A DNA stretch of 64,000 bases. It comes from Lepisosteus oculatus. Lineage: Eukaryota > Chordata > Actinopteri > Semionotiformes > Lepisosteidae. Position numbers and translations under genes: made by a program. The stretch is taken from the NCBI RefSeq assembly GCF_040954835.1, contig NC_090698.1, positions 46,820,284-46,884,283 of the forward strand, given 5' to 3'. Shown one piece after another: positions 48,042 to 58,505 of this stretch (position 1 is its first letter; each line of letters starts with the position of its first letter). The notes under the pieces were generated by a model. The model saw nothing but the letters and a program-made list of their open reading frames with translations. It did no database searches and was not told the origin of the DNA.

Positions 48042-49208
48042 TGTTGCGTCCCAGTGTGTGGTCTGTGTGTATTTATTGTTATGTTCCACACTGCTGACCT
48101 TTGATTGTCCTCCCTCCCCCATTGGCCCACCATTGTTCTGTATGACATCATCATCAATCAGCCTCGCAGCCAATCAGACTGCATCTTTTTCAGTATATAA
48201 CATGGAGGATTTCAGGAAGGAGAAGCCTTTTGTTTGACTCAATGGGAACCTTGTGTAATGTGCCCTAACAGCTAAAGTTTGAAAGAAAGTGGTTAAACCT
48301 TTCAAACTATTGTATTGGGCATTTGATGCACTGGAATTTTAATAGATAGTTAACATATATTGGGCTTTCCTGACTGTTAACCCTAAAACCATGCTCATTG
48401 TGAACACCATTCAACACTAAACTTTCAATAACAGAATCCTTGTCAAAAAATACAATTGTACCATAGTCTAGACATCTTTTTCAGTATATAACATGGAGGA
48501 TTTCAGGAAGGAGAAGCCTTTCGTTTGACTTTGGTCCCACTTGATTTTGCTTTGCTTCATTTTGCTTTGGTTATCGTTTCATTTTGCTTTTGCTTCGGCT
48601 TTGTTGTTTTGTTGGCTTCTGTTTGTTTCTTTGTACTTTCGTTTGTTTATCCTTGTTGTGCCATTACCTTGACCTAACGTGTTACATGTTCAACCTTTGT
48701 GTTCTTTTGTACCCTTGTTCCTGTTGATTAATCTCGTTTCCCCTTATTTCTATTCCAAGTTCACTTGTGTTTTTGAGTGAACTTTTGTGCATAAGGTTAG
48801 TTTGAGTTGTTGGGTACATTCTACACACTTAGTTGATTTTGTATTAGTACACTAGTTTCGTACGGGTGAGTGCCGTTTGTCTTGTATGGTTTTGGGTAGT
48901 CAGTGGAGGTTAGCTAGGGTGTTGAAGATGCCGAAGACCGTGTGTTTCGGGTTTTCTTTTGTAGTCAGATTAGCTTTCCCTCACCTTTCCTATCCAGCTC
49001 CATTTTGTTTATTTTCTTTTCTTTGGCACCACCAGTTCCTTACCCCTGTTTGTTATCGTGTCTTACCAGTCACTTATTCAACTTTAAAAAAACACTTTTG
49101 CACCCAATTTTATCATGCTTCCTAGTCACTCGCCAGAACCCACCTGCTCCCGAAAGAATTATCCTAAATGTTACACCCCTTTACCCTTAGACACTTGGAG
49201 TTGTAACA
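48042..49208 (+). mobile_element. Solo LTR inside the array, containing array sequence
   Basis: The insert starts TGTTGCGTCCCAG, ends GTTGTAACA, and is flanked by ATGAG at 48037-48041 and 49209-49213, indicating an LTR with a 5-bp target duplication. A TATA-like cagtatataacatgg lies at about 48191. A 58-bp segment is present twice (48182-48239 and 48473-48530, one mismatch by eye), enclosing 233 bp of array sequence. Without that piece the LTR would be about 0.88 kb. Confidence 0.75.
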
Positions 49209-49231
49209 ATGAGTGTTAGGTTGCATTGAAG

Positions 49232-49278
49232 AAAATCTGAACCCTAATCCTAACTACCCAAACCCTTAGCTAGGGTTA
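49232..49278. repeat. Telomere-like facing motif, unit 3
   Basis: GAACCCTAATCCTAACTACC faces CTTAGCTAGGGTTAGGGTTA. This is the third member of the series, just right of the solo LTR. Confidence 0.8.
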
Positions 49279-50037
49279 GGGTTAGTATTATTAGAAAACA
49301 TAGAGGATGTTTGATGGCATGGTTGTGTTTTAGGACAGAAGAGAAATTTAGGAAATTATATTTTAATGTTATCTTCACATTTTTTTCAAAGTGCGCGGGT
49401 TAAATCATTACGTCATACTGCGGTACGTGATTGGCTGGCCAAAATGACCGACAGGGGCACTCGTGGTGCGTTGGTAGGTCGTGGAAAGATTTAATCATTT
49501 AATCTCTTTACTGTGCACGTTTTAATCCGCTTAGTATTGAATATTTTTATATGGAATTTTACCACTAAAGGGAAATTTTAGTAGCTGAGCATAAAAAGAA
49601 TAGGAGCATAATGCATCTAAAGGTCATAAACTATATTAATTTAGGAACATAAACATTATGTAAACTGTATATTGCTGGTCTTGGTATTTTAAAGAAAAAA
49701 TACACACCAGTATTCCATTTCTCCCTAAACATTTTAAGCATCAAAGTCTTACATGTGGTTATTTCGGAAACGTTTTTTACGTGCTCCTTGTTCCTTCTGA
49801 CCATGTTACTGTACGTTTATACAGTATTCAGTACTTTGTGAAAATTAATAGTTTTAAGCTTTTCTGAGAATACGCTCGATATCGGAGTAAACAGAAGCAT
49901 ACTTTTAGAATTTGATTAATAGGGAACATAATATGGAATCGCATACCTAAAGAAATTAATAACGGTATAACTATATTCATGTACTGTTGCACAAACAGTA
50001 GTATAAGACTTTCCATTGATAGGTACTTGTCACATGA

Positions 50038-50112
50038 CTGCCTTGGTGGCATGATTGATTAAGTGACTGATTTGTAACCCTGAGGTTGAATGTTCAAACC
50101 CACCTATCACCA
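50038..50112 (+). other. tRNA-like sequence in element A left arm
   Basis: The sequence contains a TGGTGGCATGATTGATTAAG-type A-box region and a TTGAATGTTCAAACCC B box at about 50086-50101. It resembles a tRNA-derived polymerase III promoter. The acceptor and T stems are weak, so it is unlikely to be a working tRNA gene. Confidence 0.45.
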
Positions 50113-51844
50113 TCAGTTTTCTTTTAACAAATAAACATTTCTTTGAAAAACTTAAATAGCAAATATTATTGACATTTTTTATATTTCTAAATATCACAAC
50201 ATGTTCGTACTGTATGTACACAGCGGTACCGCAGGTTGTACTGTAGGGCGCAAATTCACGTGAGCCTGAAAGCCCTACATGTGCAAAGGTTATCGCATCT
50301 CTTTCTCTCTCCGTCTACATTGTAAAGAAACCGGTTTCACAGGTATTTTCAAAGTAGAATAAGGGCAAGTCCACCTCCCCCACTCGCATGTTTTCTTAGA
50401 AAAACAGATTCACAATGCGAAGCTGTGTCCGTTTTCTGTATATAAAAAAAATCGGTTTGAACACCATGGGTGCTGGTTTTAAGACGCTGCTGAGTAAAGA
50501 ATAGGAATTTTCCTGCTGTCAGCAGTATTGTGTATATAGTTGACCCTTACCTGAATGAAAACAGGACATAAAGAAAGGGTTTCAGAAATCAAACAAAGCT
50601 TTATTCCTTTGTTTTGTGGTCTGGGTAATTGGAGGCTATGTTGTTATGCTTCCTATGGTGATATACGCATATATTCGCACGAAGCCATATTGAGCAGTAT
50701 TTCTCGCGTTGTGAACGTGTGTACACAGTGGTCCCCCGCGTTCCAGTTAGTGTGTAATTAGGCATTGATGAAAAACCGGAGGTTTAAAAAGAGAGAATTA
50801 GCTCGCTGATAGTTTTATGTGGAGGCTCTGAACATTTTCATGTCGTTGTCTTTAAAATGCATTTGGTTAGAAGGCTTTCTGCGTTTCCCTTCCAAAGATA
50901 TGGACAGAAGAACATTCAAGCGTGGTCAAAAAATGGCTTAAAAACGACATAGTGAAGGCTGTGAAAACAGCCACATGTATTTTGTACGCACACAAGTGTT
51001 TCTCGGAACTCTAGGAGTTATCGTGAAAAGGCTACAGTCGTGCCAATTGTAATCGCTTTTATTTTTAAAGACATTTTAGAAAAGTGTCATCTATACAAAA
51101 AAGTTGCATTTAATACCACTCGATATGAATATATTTACAGAGATAAGCTCTCTATTAAGGTTCAGATCAAAGATCAAGCACAGATCAAACAGCACACTGG
51201 GACTGATCTGTGATCTGTGATGTGGTTGAGTGTGAATTGTGGTGCTCTAGTAGGCACAGTCTGTGCTGTGCCAAAAAAAAAACGGTTGAACAACTCTGAA
51301 GCATACCGTAGTTTTTACGTTTATCAGTGAAAAGACCACGGGCATTTTTCCTCCCCCATACATTCTTAGAGTAGAATAGAATTTATTATTAGCACAATTT
51401 ATTACAGTGCTAAATACTAATAATTTATGCTAACACCTAACTTTCTTAACGCAAAAATACTGCTCAATACAGCTTTGTGTGAAAAACCCATATATCACCA
51501 TAGGAAGCATAACAGTGTAGCCTCCAATTACCCAGACCACAAAACAAAGGAATAAATGTTGAAAGAAAACTGATGACATAAAGAAAGGGTTTCAGAAATC
51601 AAACAAAACTTTCACCCAAGTCAGGAGACATTAGAGGCTTGCCACACCCGGACTGTTACAGTAAAGCACTTGCAAGTTAAAGCAATTACGTTGAGAAGCC
51701 GGGTGCGATAATTGTTTTCTTCATTGATTTTCTGATCTGGAAGGCCATTTGGCCGCAGTGAATGTGAATTCTGTCTGGCATTGCCAGATTGTGAAAAATA
51801 AAAGTATTTTATGAAACACACGTTTGCGATTTTAATCAAGATGG

Positions 51845-51990
51845 GGGTAAGGGAGGCCGGGCGCGGTGAGGTGCGCTGGCAGCTGTGTGACGCAGTGGTG
51901 GCCGGGCGCGGTGAGGTGCAGGAGAAGGGGTGTGTGCGGGTGGGTTTGTGGGGGTGTGTGCAGATGGGGCTGTGGGGCCCGGCGGGTCCT
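51845..51990 (-). repeat. GC-rich minisatellite, element A left arm
   Basis: The units contain ggccgggcgcggtgaggtgc and tgtgtgacgcagtggt, with about two copies followed by a G/T-rich run. It is the inverted, shorter counterpart of 55490-55700. Confidence 0.8.
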
Positions 51991-52010
51991 GGCTGTGGTC
52001 TGACCAAAAA

Positions 52011-52066
52011 CAATCTACAGACATTCACAACATAGACATTTACATGTTGTGAATGTCTGTAGATTG
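52011..52066. repeat. Perfect 23-bp inverted repeat (hairpin 1)
   Basis: CAATCTACAGACATTCACAA at 52011 is matched in reverse complement at 52044-52066, with 23-bp arms and a 10-nt loop. It marks the inner end of the left arm of element A. Confidence 0.95.
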
Positions 52067-52801
52067 TATCTTATTTTTAGGGTTTTGTTTTGTTTCACAT
52101 TTTATAAGGGAGACTGTCATAGAGAAGACTCCCCTACCCCCATTTTGATTAAAATTGCAAACATGTGATTCATAAAATACTTTTATTTTTCACAATCCGG
52201 CAATGCCAGACGGAATCCATATTCACTGCGGCCAAACTGCCTTGCAGATCAGAACATCAAGGAAGAAAACGATTATTATGCCCGGCTTTTCAACCTAATT
52301 GCTTTAACTTGCTAATGTGTTACTGTAACAGTCCGGGTGGGGCAAGCCTCTAATGTCTCCCGACTTGGGCAAAAGGAACCTGTCTTTCATTGGAAGACAA
52401 TGAACATATTCTACCTGTACATGAGAATATAATATAAATACACAATAATATAAACTGTTATACATTTTAGAAAAGTTTCATCTATGCATACACCACAACT
52501 ATTTTCAATTGATCGAGGGTGTGTTTGCTCACCTGCACGGTGATGTCACCGTCTTTCCCTCTGAATTTCGAGCAGGTACGATCTGGGGAGGGGGGGTGGA
52601 TTGTAAAACTGTTACCCGTCCTGGATGTACCGGTTAGAAGATAGGTGGATTTACACCTGTGAAAGGCATTCCAATTTTAATGCAATACGGAAGACATTAT
52701 TCATAATAAATGATCTTGTACGGTCTGTAAACTGAAAATGTATTAAGGAGACACGTTGCGTATCGCCTCTTTTTACACTTGGAAGAACATTCCAATGTTA
52801 A

Positions 52802-54919
52802 GCTATTAACTTTGCAAATTCTGTTCTGTCCTCCTTATCCTGTTTCTCTTCCTCTGACCCTCTAGAGGACAAAATACAGTTACTTGACAATGCTCTTTTA
52901 TCTACCCTCGACACCTTTGCTCCTTTAAAAACTCGAACCATCTCCTTCTCTCGCCCTGCCCCCTGGTACAATGACCATCTGCGTTCCATGAAGGCAGCCT
53001 CTCACAAACTTGAGCGTAGGTGGCGTCTTTCCCGCCTAAATGTACATTATCAGGCCTGGAGAGATTACTTATCTGATTATAAGGTTACTATAGAGTCTGC
53101 TAGATCCACCTACTTCTCTCACATCATTGAAAATCACCAAAACAATCCCAGACATCTTTTCTCCACCATCAACAGACTGCTCAAGCCAAACTGCCCCACC
53201 ACATTACCTGCCTCATCACAACTTTGCAACACATTCTTAGATTTCTTTAGTTCTAAGATTGACAACATCTGGCATCACATTCTCTCCACTACGGATATAA
53301 TTTCCACACCTCCTCCCTCCTCATCCAACTTCTCTGGTTCCCGTCTCTCCAGCTTCTCTCTTCTTGACTCAGCATCCCTAAACAAACTAGTTACGCGCAT
53401 GAAACCCACCACATCTATTTTAGATCCCATTCCCACCACTTTATTCCAGTCCTGTTTCTCTTCTCTCTGTCCCATTGTCCTCAATATAATACATGAATCC
53501 TTGAGAACCGGCATTGTGCCAACGGTCCTCAAAACTGCTGCTATTACCCCAGTGCCAAAGAAACCTAACATGGCTCTCGACAATCTTAACAACTTTTGCC
53601 CCATCTCCAACTTACCCTTTCTCTCTAAAATTCTAGAACGTGCTGTCACACTTCAGTTACATAACCACTTCATGACAAACAACCTTTTCGAACCCCTCCA
53701 ATCTGGCTTCCGTCAACTTCACAGCACAGAAACCGCCCAAGTCAAAGTCACCAACGATCTCCTAATAGCTTCTGATTCTGGTTCTCTTTCCATACTCATC
53801 CTTCTTGATCTCAGTGCTGCCTTTGACACTGTTGACCATAACATCTTGCTTTCTCGTCTCGAGACTGTGTTTGGAGTCTCTGACACTGCCCTCAAATGGT
53901 TTAAGTCTTACCTCACTGATCGCTGTCACTTTGTCTCTCTCAATGGGTACAGGTCTGAAATCGGTCTTGTCAAGTCTGGTGTCCCCCAGGGCTCAATACT
54001 GGGCCCCTTGCTCTTCAGCATTTACATGTTCCCACTTGGTCAGCTTTCAAGATCACATGGCCTCAGCTTTCATTTTTACGCTGACGATACTCAAATATAC
54101 ATCCATACCAAACCCGACACTGACGTGGCTGTCTCTATTCTATCTAATTGCATCTCTGACATAAAAATTTGGATGACTCAAAACTTCCTTCATCTTAACT
54201 GTGACAAGACTGAAGTCATGCTTATTGGTACCCCCCATCAACTTCGTAAAGTTAGTCCTGTAACCCTGTCTGTAGATGGCTCTGTACTAGAGCTTCAATC
54301 AAAATTGAAAAACCTTGGGGTTATATTCGATTCTGGCTTAACATTCGACCCACATGTACAGCATACTGTCAAAACATCTTTTTTTCACCTTAGAAATATC
54401 GCAAGACTACGCCCTATGCTATCATTAACTGTGGCTGAAAAGCTGATCAACATATTTGTATTCTCCCGAATTGACTACTGCAATGCTCTGCTCCCTGGTG
54501 TATCTAAATCTACTCTGAACAAGCTGCAGTATGTCCAAAATTCAGCAGCCAGAATCCTGACCAGGTCTAGTACAAGTGTTCACATTACTCCTATCCTGGA
54601 GTCCTTGCACTGGCTTCCGGTCAAATTCCGCGTAGACTTTAAAATCCTCATGCTCGCCTACAAGGCTTTACATGGCTTGGCACCTCAATACCTGTCTGAA
54701 CTTTTATCGCCCTACTCCCCACCTCGCAACCTCCGCTCTTCAAATTCTGCCCTCCTTACTGTCCCCCAAGCCCGTCTACATTGTATGGGCGACAGGGCCT
54801 TCTCCTGCTATGCCCCCAAGCTCTGGAACTCTTTGCCCAAGGATATCAGAGAGTCACCTTCTCTAAACTCCTTCAAATCCAGACTCAAAACCTTCTTCTT
54901 CAGAAAAGCCTTTACTTAA
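52802..54919 (+). CDS. L2-clade LINE reverse transcriptase, 5'-truncated open frame (705 codons)
   Basis: The frame is open from 52802 to the TAA at 54917-54919. The first ATG gives 643 residues from 52988. It lacks the N-terminal endonuclease. The reverse transcriptase shows TAAITPVPKKP, SDLLIASDSGS-like text, LILLDLSAAFDTVDH (catalytic Asp), SGVPQGSILGPLLFSIYM and FHFYADDTQIYI (catalytic AD-D box). The C-terminus ends ..KSRLKTFFFRKAFT. L2-type proteins copy their own RNA at the target site. An intact frame suggests recent insertion, but the missing 5' end makes mobility unlikely. Confidence 0.85.
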   Translation, partial: AINFANSVLSSLSCFSSSDPLEDKIQLLDNALLSTLDTFAPLKTRTISFSRPAPWYNDHLRSMKAASHKLERRWRLSRLNVHYQAWRDYLSDYKVTIESARSTYFSHIIENHQNNPRHLFSTINRLLKPNCPTTLPASSQLCNTFLDFFSSKIDNIWHHILSTTDIISTPPPSSSNFSGSRLSSFSLLDSASLNKLVTRMKPTTSILDPIPTTLFQSCFSSLCPIVLNIIHESLRTGIVPTVLKTAAITPVPKKPNMALDNLNNFCPISNLPFLSKILERAVTLQLHNHFMTNNLFEPLQSGFRQLHSTETAQVKVTNDLLIASDSGSLSILILLDLSAAFDTVDHNILLSRLETVFGVSDTALKWFKSYLTDRCHFVSLNGYRSEIGLVKSGVPQGSILGPLLFSIYMFPLGQLSRSHGLSFHFYADDTQIYIHTKPDTDVAVSILSNCISDIKIWMTQNFLHLNCDKTEVMLIGTPHQLRKVSPVTLSVDGSVLELQSKLKNLGVIFDSGLTFDPHVQHTVKTSFFHLRNIARLRPMLSLTVAEKLINIFVFSRIDYCNALLPGVSKSTLNKLQYVQNSAARILTRSSTSVHITPILESLHWLPVKFRVDFKILMLAYKALHGLAPQYLSELLSPYSPPRNLRSSNSALLTVPQARLHCMGDRAFSCYAPKLWNSLPKDIRESPSLNSFKSRLKTFFFRKAFT

Positions 54920-55137
54920 CTGGTTCCATTCTTCACCCCTCTGCTCTTCTTAATACCATCTTCCACGGTCTCCTCTATTTTTATTGTTGTATTGTTGTAA
55001 TTATAATTGTGTCCTCTTGTGAAATTTTCTTATTTATTGTTGTAGTCTTCTTATTTATTGTTATTGTCATCCTGTAAAGCGCTTTGAGAAGCCACCTTTA
55101 AAGGCGCTATATAAAATAAAGTTTATTATTATTATTA
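54920..55137 (+). repeat. L2 LINE 3' tail
   Basis: The tail contains the hallmark TGTAAAGCGCTTTGAGAAGC, GGCGCTATATAAAATAAAG and a terminal TTA repeat (55123-55137). The host sequence aactttcagcatagc resumes directly, as at 58866 in element B. Confidence 0.85.
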
Positions 55138-55336
55138 ACTTTCAGCATAGCTTTCTCACCATCTAGATTTATTTTTCATTCCATTGTGAAACAAAGCAGG
55201 AGCGTATCGTACTTCCTCTTGGGATCAAACGTGGAAAGATACCACTTGATAGTTATATTAATAGAGATAAGAATTCAAGTTGATACTGCTTAGACTTTTA
55301 GTTCTTTTAAACTGTATTACAGCATCGTACACATTA

Positions 55337-55404
55337 CAATCTACAGACATTCACAACATAGACATCTCATAAAACATTTACATGTTGTGAATGTCTGTAG
55401 ATTG
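55337..55404. repeat. Perfect 23-bp inverted repeat (hairpin 2)
   Basis: It has the same 23-bp arms as hairpin 1 (55337-55359 and 55382-55404) with a 22-nt loop, at the inner end of the right arm of element A. Confidence 0.95.
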
Positions 55405-55489
55405 TATTTTATTTTTAGTTTTTGGCCAGGACCTGCCGGGCCCCATAGCCTCATCCGTACACACCCCCACAAACCCACCCGCACACACC

Positions 55490-55700
55490 CCTTCTCCTGC
55501 ACCTCACCGCGCCCGGCCACCACTGCGTCACACAGCTGCCAGCGCACCTGACCGCGCCCGGCCACCACTGTGTCACGCAGCTGCCAGCACACTGCACCGT
55601 GCTCGGCCACCACTGCGTCACACCACACAGCTGCCAGCGCACCCCACCACTCCTGCCCACTACCGTGTCACACAGCTGCCAGCACACTGCACCATGCCAG
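55490..55700 (+). repeat. GC-rich minisatellite, element A right arm
   Basis: About four to five units of roughly 45 bp read around cgcccggccaccactgcgtc and acacagctgccagcgcac. The open frames in it are by-products of the repeat. Confidence 0.85.
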
Positions 55701-55810
55701 GCAGCAGTAGCTATTGCTACTGTCTGAGTCTCTGTGTCTACATTGTTTGTAAACAAACTGGTTTCACAGGTATTTTCAACCCCCAGCCACTGTTGTTTCA
55801 TCAGTTATCC

Positions 55811-55872
55811 TGTAAGGTGCTTTGAGAAGCCACCTTTAAAGGCGCTATATAAAATAAAGTTTATTATTATTG
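55811..55872 (+). repeat. L2-type 3' tail fragment
   Basis: tgtaaggtgctttgagaagc and ggcgctatataaaataaag end in a TTA repeat. Another partial copy starts at 55910 (tgtaaagcgctttcagaagc). Confidence 0.75.
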
Positions 55873-56512
55873 ATAATCTTCCTCCCAAAACTTGTAAATT
55901 GTTGTTATCCTGTAAAGCGCTTTCAGAAGCATACTGTATTTCATTGCACTTTGACAGATCGTCTTATCACTTGTCAGAATATCCCCCCCCCCTCCAAAAA
56001 TCCTTTTTATTTGTTTTGTTTACAGTAGTACTTCTCGCATTAAAGTTAGGTGTTAGCATAAACTATTAGTAATCAATAATATTAAATTTAGCACTGGAAT
56101 AAATTGTGCTAATAATAAATTCTATTCTACTCTGAGAATGTAGGGGGGAGGAAAAATGCCCATGGTCTTTTCACTGATAAACTTGTGTTAACAAAAACTA
56201 CAGTATGCTGCAGAAGAGTTGTTCAACCGTTTTTTTTTTTTCAACTCAGCCAGTGGACTGATCACAGATCAGTCCTAGTGTGTGAGATCTTGCCATTTGA
56301 TCTGTGCTTGATCTTTGATCGGAGGTTTAATAGAGAGCTTATTTCTGTAAATATATTAATATCGAGTGGTATTAAATGCAACTTTTTTTGTATAAATCTG
56401 TATTTATTGAATACCACTTGATAGTTATATTAATAGAGATAAGCATTCAAGTTGATACTGTTTAGACTTTTAATTATTTTAAACTGTATTATAGCATTGT
56501 ACACATGCTTAA

Positions 56513-56700
56513 GAGAGAAAATGCAACGTTTTGGCTGTGAAGTCTTCTTCAGGTGTGAGGGTCTTCTGCTCAAAATGAAAAGCTAAAAAGTAATGTAGGC
56601 TCTGAACGGGCTCAACTACGATTTGGGCTTACTTGCTCTCACACCTGAATAAGGATTTCCAGCCGAAACTTTGCAGTATTGGATTGCAGTAAATGTTTAT
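56513..56700. mobile_element. Penelope-like fragments, two orientations
   Basis: The stretch at 56513-56565 (minus) carries CACACCTGAAGAAGACTTC and a degraded GAAAC partner. The stretch at 56638-56680 (plus) carries CACACCTGAATAAGG and CAGCCGAAACTTTGC. Both are weaker versions of the 8707-8832 and 63178-63290 blocks. Confidence 0.45.
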
Positions 56701-57441
56701 ATTGTAATGCATACAGCCTCCATTGCTTGTTTTTTTTTTTGCATCCATTGCTTGTGAGAGCCAGCTTACCAGCATGGTGACTTCACCGCCCTTCCCTGTG
56801 AATAGCAGGGACTGCAGCAGCTGGGCTGACGGAAGATTCCCCTTTGGTTCAAGAGGCTGGGTCCCTATTGAGTGATGGGGGAGGCCTGGGCTTGAGTCCC
56901 TGAGGGTGGGAGGCTGACCTGATGCAGCAGTGGCGAGGGTGCCAATGTAAACCTTGTAGTGTTACAATATAATTGTATCTTATTTATTTCTTTTTTAAAA
57001 AAAAAATCGTTTGCCCAGGCTAAGAGGGGGGTCTGTTCTCATCTCACTCAAGTGAAAAATTAATAACACCAATGTAAACGCCGTATTTACAATTTGTTGA
57101 TAAAAATGTTAAGTTCTCTAAAGCTTTCTCAGTCAAGTATGATAATTTACCTAGGGAGCTGTGTAAGCATGTGTAGGCAGCAAAGGATCAGCTAAACTGG
57201 GAAGATGCGACACTGAAGATATTATTAATAAACTTTAAAATCTGAAGGGAGATCTAAAGGGATCCACACGATACAGGTTCCCGCTACTGGAGCGATTCAG
57301 AGGGAAAGACGGTGACTATTCAGTGTTATTAAGAAATGACTTAGATTCGAACATGTTATATTTCTAAATATAAAAAAGTAAATTAATTGTCTATAATATT
57401 GCTATTTTAATTTTTCAAAGAAATGTTTGTTTAAAGAAAAC

Positions 57442-57505
57442 TTGTGGCACTAGCTAGATTTGAACAGCCAACCTCTCGCTTACAGATGCAGCCATTCAAA
57501 ATGGG
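57442..57505 (-). other. tRNA-like sequence in element A right arm
   Basis: On the minus strand a B-box-like GGCTGTTCAAATCTAGC lies at 57453-57469 and a GGCTGCATCTG stretch precedes it. It is the mirror counterpart of 50038-50112. Confidence 0.4.
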
Positions 57506-58431
57506 TGAGATATTTCGCGACATACCCCGGTGGGCATGTCGCGGTATCGTGTGGTATCACGCAGTTAAACGCGTCATTTGACGTCACGCCAGAAACTATC
57601 CGGCGTCACCTTGTAAAACCGCCAAGGGGAGCTTAACCTCTCATGTACAGCATTTGAGCTTTTAATTTTGAACTGTGTATTACAGCATGTTAATCATCAG
57701 TCATTAAAATGTTGGTATATTTTATGAAAGCAAGATTGCTCAGTTGGACAAAAGTACACAACCTACCTTTATCAGAAATATTTATGCATCAAAGCCTTTA
57801 CCGAGGATATTACTAATAATATTAATAATGAATGACTTTGGACAAGCTGTATACTCAAAGTATAATTTCTTTAGCACATTTGTACAAGCACTTGGAATCT
57901 GTCCAAGCCATACTTTGTCAGGCATTTTGTTTTACTTCAACGGGCATAAAAACTCCATTGCTTTTAACAGGGCATTTCATAATTTCTAACTACGAAAATG
58001 ATTTAAAATGCGACACTTATCATTCAACTAGAGCTCAAAATATCACAAGGATCCTCAAGAGCACAGCAAAGACTGTATTAAAAGATACTTGTATGAGATA
58101 CATGAGAATCCCGGCTTTTTTATCAACGCTTTCTTTTCCGTATACCAGATTTTATGGAACCACTTCAGAAGGGTGTCAGCCAGTCAGATTCCAGGAATCG
58201 GTACTTTAAAGGAAAAATACACACCGGTATTCCATTTCTCCATAACGATTTTAAGCATCGAAGTATTTAACTAGCATGTGAAATAGCGTGTGAAAAAGTG
58301 GTAGTTTTAAGCTTTTCTGCTAATATAATATGGAATAGTGTATCTAAAGAATTTAATAACGATATGATTATATTCGTGTGCTGCGACACGGCTGTGTAGG
58401 GCTGTTTTGCCTCTCTCTTCATGTGACTTCC

Positions 58432-58505
58432 CTTGTAGCCTACTGGTCTATGTACCTGATTACCAACTCACGGGTTGTGTGTTCAAATCCAGCTGGTGTT
58501 GGACT
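58432..58505 (+). other. tRNA-like sequence in element B left arm
   Basis: A clear A box TAGCCTACTGG lies at 58436-58446 and a B box TGTTCAAATCC at 58480-58490, spaced as in a tRNA gene. The T stem pairs poorly. It fits a tRNA-derived promoter. Confidence 0.55.

Larger units (their letters stand above)
46385..49387. repeat. Satellite-like array of about 0.5-0.7 kb units
   Basis: Units share gaggatg.ttgatggcat (46405, 46936, 47593, 49304), ttaggacagaa, and agtttgaaagaaagtggtta (46560, 47227 and variants near 47752 and 48274). Each unit also ends in a pair of facing telomere-like motifs. The unit at 46950-47070 is partly inverted, and the last part is interrupted by a solo LTR. No coding capacity is seen. 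Confidence 0.8.
49390..57620. mobile_element. Palindromic element A (long inverted arms)
   Basis: The left arm (about 49390-52066) and right arm (about 55337-57620) correspond in reverse complement in several blocks: 51060-51450 with 56040-56400, 51640-52030 with 55385-55560, and 50040-50220 with 57340-57490. A 5'-truncated L2 LINE (52802-55137) lies in the middle. The arms are also related to those of element B. No transposase is present. The exact ends were not resolved. Confidence 0.65.

Noticed and set aside
51621..52035. Pro-rich open frames on both strands
   Set aside because: These are the inverted counterpart of the same minisatellite, with no conserved domain.
55391..55825. Open frame of 144 codons rich in Pro, Ala and His
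   Set aside because: It is produced by the GC-rich minisatellite; frames are open on both strands and follow the repeat period.
58432..58505. Functional tRNA gene
   Set aside because: A and B boxes are good but the T stem and acceptor do not pair well, and mirrored copies lie in transposon arms.
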